Below, piece by piece: positions 61,400-64,000 of a stretch of DNA of 64,000 bases. Source of the DNA: Mycobacterium malmoense (lineage in GTDB: Bacteria; Actinomycetota; Actinomycetes; Mycobacteriales; Mycobacteriaceae). Location of the stretch: positions 4,030,001 to 4,094,000 of the forward strand of contig NZ_CP080999.1 of the NCBI RefSeq assembly GCF_019645855.1. The letters are read 5' to 3'. Both the position numbers and the translations under genes were made by a program. A model generated the notes under the pieces. The model was not told where the DNA came from. It ran no database searches and saw only the letters and a program-made list of their open reading frames with translations. The first letter of the stretch is position 1. Each line of letters begins with the position of its first letter.

Positions 61400-62544
61400 A
61401 GCAGCTCCACGATGGTCGCGTTCGCCTGGCCACCGCCCTCGCACATCGTCTGCAGGCCGTAGCGAATTCCCTTGTCCCGCATGTGATACAGCAGCGTGGT
61501 CATCAGCCGCGCGCCCGAGCCGCCGAGCGGGTGGCCGAGCGCGATCGCGCCGCCGTTGGGGTTGAGCTTCTTCTCGTCGGCGCCGATATCTTTCAGCCAC
61601 GCGAGCGGGACGGGCGCGAAGGCCTCGTTGACCTCGTATGCCCCGATGTCGTCGATGCTCAGCCCCGATTTCTTCAGCACCTTCTGGGTCGCCGGGATGG
61701 GCGCGGTCAGCATGATCACCGGGTCGGCGGCGGCCAGGGTTGCGGTGTGCACCTTGGCAATTGGCTTCAGGCCCAGCTCCTTAGCCTTCTCGGCGGACAT
61801 GAACAGCAGGGCGGCCGAACCGTCGGAAATCTGCGAGGAGTTGCCGGCATGGATGACGCCGTCCTCCTTGAACGCCGGCTTGAGCGATGCCATCTTTTCC
61901 ATCGGCGTGCCGCGGCGGATGCCTTCGTCCTTGAGCACGACATTGCCGTCCTGGTCCTTGATGCCGACAATCTGGTCGTCGAACGCACCGGAATCCTGTG
62001 CCGTCGCGGCCTTTTCGTGCGACGCCAGCGAGAACTCGTCGAGCGCGGTGCGGTCGAACCCCCACTGCTGCGCGATCGCCTCCGCCCCGAGGCCCTGGTT
62101 GGGGATCCGGCCGTCATAGCGGTCCAGGAAGGCTTGGGGATACGGCCGCCCGCCATTGGCCAGCGACGAACCCATGGGGGTCCGCGACATCGACTCGACA
62201 CCGCCGGCGACGACGACGTCGTAATGCCCGGCCACCACGCCGGCCGCGGCGAAGTGGATGGACTGCTGGCTCGACCCGCACTGGCGGTCGACGGTCACAC
62301 CCGGGACGCTCTCGGGCCAGCCGGCCGTTAACAGCGCGGTGCGGCCGATGTCGAGGGCCTGCTCGCCGGCCTGCATGACGCAGCCCCAGATGACGTCGTC
62401 GACGATCCCGGGGTCGATGCCGGCCTTGTCGACCAGCCCGTTGAGGACCTGCGCGGCCAGGTCGGCCGGGTGCACCCCGGACAGCCCGCCGTTGCGTTTC
62501 CCGATCGGTGAGCGGACTGCCTCGACGATGACGGCTTCAGCCAT
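61396..62544 (-). CDS. Acetyl-CoA acyltransferase (thiolase)
   Basis: 382 residues, thiolase fold. Nucleophilic Cys in VDRQCGSSQQSIHFAAAGVV, NEAFAP, the His motif ALGHPLGGSGARLMT and the second Cys in MCEGGGQANA. All four catalytic loops are intact. ATG 62544 with AAAGGAG upstream. M. tuberculosis keeps only an 80-residue remnant (Rv1135A), so this strain retains the ancestral state. Performs the last, thiolytic step of beta-oxidation. Confidence 0.94.
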   Translation of the reverse strand: MAEAVIVEAVRSPIGKRNGGLSGVHPADLAAQVLNGLVDKAGIDPGIVDDVIWGCVMQAGEQALDIGRTALLTAGWPESVPGVTVDRQCGSSQQSIHFAAAGVVAGHYDVVVAGGVESMSRTPMGSSLANGGRPYPQAFLDRYDGRIPNQGLGAEAIAQQWGFDRTALDEFSLASHEKAATAQDSGAFDDQIVGIKDQDGNVVLKDEGIRRGTPMEKMASLKPAFKEDGVIHAGNSSQISDGSAALLFMSAEKAKELGLKPIAKVHTATLAAADPVIMLTAPIPATQKVLKKSGLSIDDIGAYEVNEAFAPVPLAWLKDIGADEKKLNPNGGAIALGHPLGGSGARLMTTLLYHMRDKGIRYGLQTMCEGGGQANATIVELL

Positions 62545-62587
62545 GGTGATGTCTCCTTTGACGCTAGGGCCTGACGTCGATTGTCAA

Positions 62588-62599
62588 CCAACGCGTTGG
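62588..62599. promoter_or_regulatory. 12-bp palindrome upstream of thiolase
   Basis: CCAACGCGTTGG, perfectly self-complementary, 44-55 bp before the thiolase ATG. Candidate operator for a TetR-type lipid regulator; resembles the site at 51805-51820. Confidence 0.5.
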
Positions 62600-62620
62600 G
62601 AGACCGGGGGGCGGGGTGGT

Positions 62621-62695
62621 CGATCTCGCCGACCGTGCGCAGAATGCCAGCCGCAGCGGCGTGTCGGTGTGCAGACACGCACGCTCGCGGCGATT
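62621..62695. repeat. Interspersed imperfect palindromic element, copy 4
   Basis: CCGTGCGCAGAATGC...GGCGTGTCGGTGTGCAGACACGCACGCTCGCGGCG; shares the CGTGCGCAG and GACACGCACxxTCGCGGC ends with copy 1 at 42114. Lies between the P450 stop and the thiolase promoter. Confidence 0.55.
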
Positions 62696-63896
62696 AGAAC
62701 AGCACCGGAAGTGACGTGGGTGATCGGAACACCTGGCCGCGGATGTGCGGGTCGTTGCCGTCGGGATCCAGACGCAGGTTGGGCAACCGGTCGAACAGCA
62801 GGTTGAGCGCCACCCGCATCTCCAGCCGGGCCAGGTGCATTCCGAGACAGACGTGCACACCGTGCCCGAAGCCGATGTGCGCCCTGGCGGGACGGAAGAT
62901 GTCGAAGCGATCCGGGTCGGGGTAGCGGTCCTCCTGCCGGTTGGCGGAGCCCAGCATCGGCATCACCGACGACCCGGCGGGGATGGGCACGCCCGCCAGC
63001 TCGGTGTCGCGGGTCGCCACCCGGGTGATCGTCAGCAGCGGCGGTTCCCACCGCACCGCCTCCTCGATCGCCTGCGGCAGCAGCGAGCGATCGGCGCGGA
63101 CCGCGTCCAATTGATCTGGATTGCAAAGCAATCCGAACAGCATGTTGCCCAGCGAGCGGTACGTGGTTTCGACGCCGGCGGGCAGCAGCAACCGGAGGAA
63201 CGAGAAGATCTCGTCGTCGGAGAGCTTCTCGCCGTCGATCTCCGCCTGCGCCAGGCCGCTGATCAGATCGTCGCGCGGTTCCGCGCGCCGCGCCGCGAGG
63301 ATCGGCGTGAAGTACTCCTCTAATGCCGCCGACGCGGTGCGGCCGCGCTCCGGGTTGATGGTGAAGCTGAGCAGCGAGATCGACCAGCGCTGAAACTGTG
63401 GATAGTCCTCGCGCGGCAGACCCAGCAGGCCGGCGATGATCTGGGTCGGGTAAGGAAAGGTGAACTCCTTCACCAGATCCGCGCGGCCGCGGGCGACGAA
63501 CCGGTCGATCAGCTCGTTACCGACCCTCCCGACCAGCTCGTCCTCCCACCGCGCTAACGCCTTCTGCGAGAATGCCTTTGCTACCAGCGATCGGTGGCGG
63601 CCGTGTTCCGGCTCGTCCATCCCGAGCATGACGTGGCGGCCCAGCACATCACCGAACGCGTCGATGATGATCGCCGACGAGAACGTCTCGTTGTCCCGCA
63701 GCATCTGCTGCACCTCTTCGTGGCGGTACACGATGAAGACGGGCTTGGATTCCGCGTGCGGCATGCCTGACATCTCGATGCGCTGCACGGGTTCCTCGCG
63801 CCGCAACCGGGCCAACTCCGTGTAGGGATCCCGGACATCTCCGGAGACCACGTCGTCGAAAGCCCCGAAGTCCTCGAGATCGTCAAACAGCTGCAC
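62694..63896 (-). CDS. Cytochrome P450
   Basis: 400-residue soluble P450. I-helix LLPAGVETTYRSLGNML, ExxR in EEAVRWEPP, and the haem-ligand loop FGHGVHVCLGMHLARLEMRV (Cys). GTG 63896 has GAGGGGAG six bases upstream. Needs ferredoxin partners such as FdxC. Position beside a thiolase, hydratase and aldehyde dehydrogenase suggests oxidation of a lipid or terpenoid substrate; subfamily not assigned. Confidence 0.94.
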   Translation of the reverse strand: MQLFDDLEDFGAFDDVVSGDVRDPYTELARLRREEPVQRIEMSGMPHAESKPVFIVYRHEEVQQMLRDNETFSSAIIIDAFGDVLGRHVMLGMDEPEHGRHRSLVAKAFSQKALARWEDELVGRVGNELIDRFVARGRADLVKEFTFPYPTQIIAGLLGLPREDYPQFQRWSISLLSFTINPERGRTASAALEEYFTPILAARRAEPRDDLISGLAQAEIDGEKLSDDEIFSFLRLLLPAGVETTYRSLGNMLFGLLCNPDQLDAVRADRSLLPQAIEEAVRWEPPLLTITRVATRDTELAGVPIPAGSSVMPMLGSANRQEDRYPDPDRFDIFRPARAHIGFGHGVHVCLGMHLARLEMRVALNLLFDRLPNLRLDPDGNDPHIRGQVFRSPTSLPVLF

Positions 63897-63908
63897 TCGT
63901 CACTCCCC

Positions 63909-64000
63909 TCAGCCGGCCGGATACCCCACGGATTTGATCTCGGTGTATTGGTCGAACCCGGCTACACCGTTCTGGCGGCCCACCCCGCTGGCCTTGTACC
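63909..64000 (-). CDS. Aldehyde dehydrogenase, C-terminal end only
   Basis: The last 29 codons are visible: YKASGVGRQNGVAGFDQYTE then IKSVGYPAG and TGA. This is the conserved end of NAD-dependent aldehyde dehydrogenases (SGxGRxxGxxGxxxYxxxKxV). The rest lies beyond the right edge. It ends 12 bp before the P450 start on the same strand, so they are likely co-transcribed. Confidence 0.85.
   Translation of the reverse strand, partial: YKASGVGRQNGVAGFDQYTEIKSVGYPAG

Overview
The window is a high-GC actinobacterial chromosome segment that is almost certainly from a non-tuberculous Mycobacterium. It carries PE-family proteins, the mycothiol gene mshB, the coenzyme F420 gene fbiC, the mannoside gene pimE, lpqW, an MmpL transporter and an actinobacterial-type ferredoxin. 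Gene order runs, in reverse, along the M. tuberculosis Rv1178 to Rv1135A neighbourhood as I remember it. I do not assign a species.

Layout. 1-5.5 kb: 5' part of a nitrate/nitrite transporter, a 1.25 kb non-coding stretch, inorganic pyrophosphatase (ppa), a ketosynthase relic and a KimA-like transporter fused to an OB-fold. 5.5-21.5 kb: dapC-type aminotransferase with its ferredoxin, a truncated fadH remnant, a TB8.4-like exported protein, fbiC, a PE protein, mshB with a small ORF and a membrane protein, a TetR regulator, two PE proteins sharing a repeated module, lpqW and typA. 21.6-29.3 kb: complete respiratory nitrate reductase narGHJI and mutT2.

29.28-38.73 kb: a 9.4 kb integrated element of the phiRv1/phiRv2 size class. 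It is bounded by a 13-bp direct repeat lying on the start codon of the pterin dehydratase gene. It holds an integrase, a replication-type gene, zinc-ribbon proteins, an HTH protein, an HK97-like capsid gene, a rightward operon of small proteins, repeated GTGTTAA-core motifs, and at its left edge an AT-richer gene encoding an unnamed two-domain protein with a PD-(D/E)XK nuclease core. Integrase, replication gene and capsid each carry frame disruptions, so the element looks decayed, unless some of these are sequencing errors.

38.7-50.9 kb: pterin dehydratase, pimE, two Pro/Ala-rich exported proteins, a DUF1059/HhH-GPD pair, a TetR/DUF4345 divergent pair, DUF5302, an F420-type flavin-fold enzyme, DUF1697, a GntR regulator with a class III sirtuin, an AbiEi/DUF559-like protein flanked by repeats, a methyltransferase and an intact mmpL13-type transporter. 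51.0-64.0 kb: lipid catabolism (SDR, mcr, echA10, enoyl-CoA hydratase, thiolase, P450, aldehyde dehydrogenase end), a CPBP protease pair, a GjpA-like exported protein, and a three-gene operon of type III polyketide synthase, ICMT-like methyltransferase and FAD oxidoreductase that resembles phenolic-lipid (srsABC-type) operons.

Starts were chosen by ribosome-binding sites, overlaps and remembered homologues. No searches were run, and family assignments rest on motif recognition.
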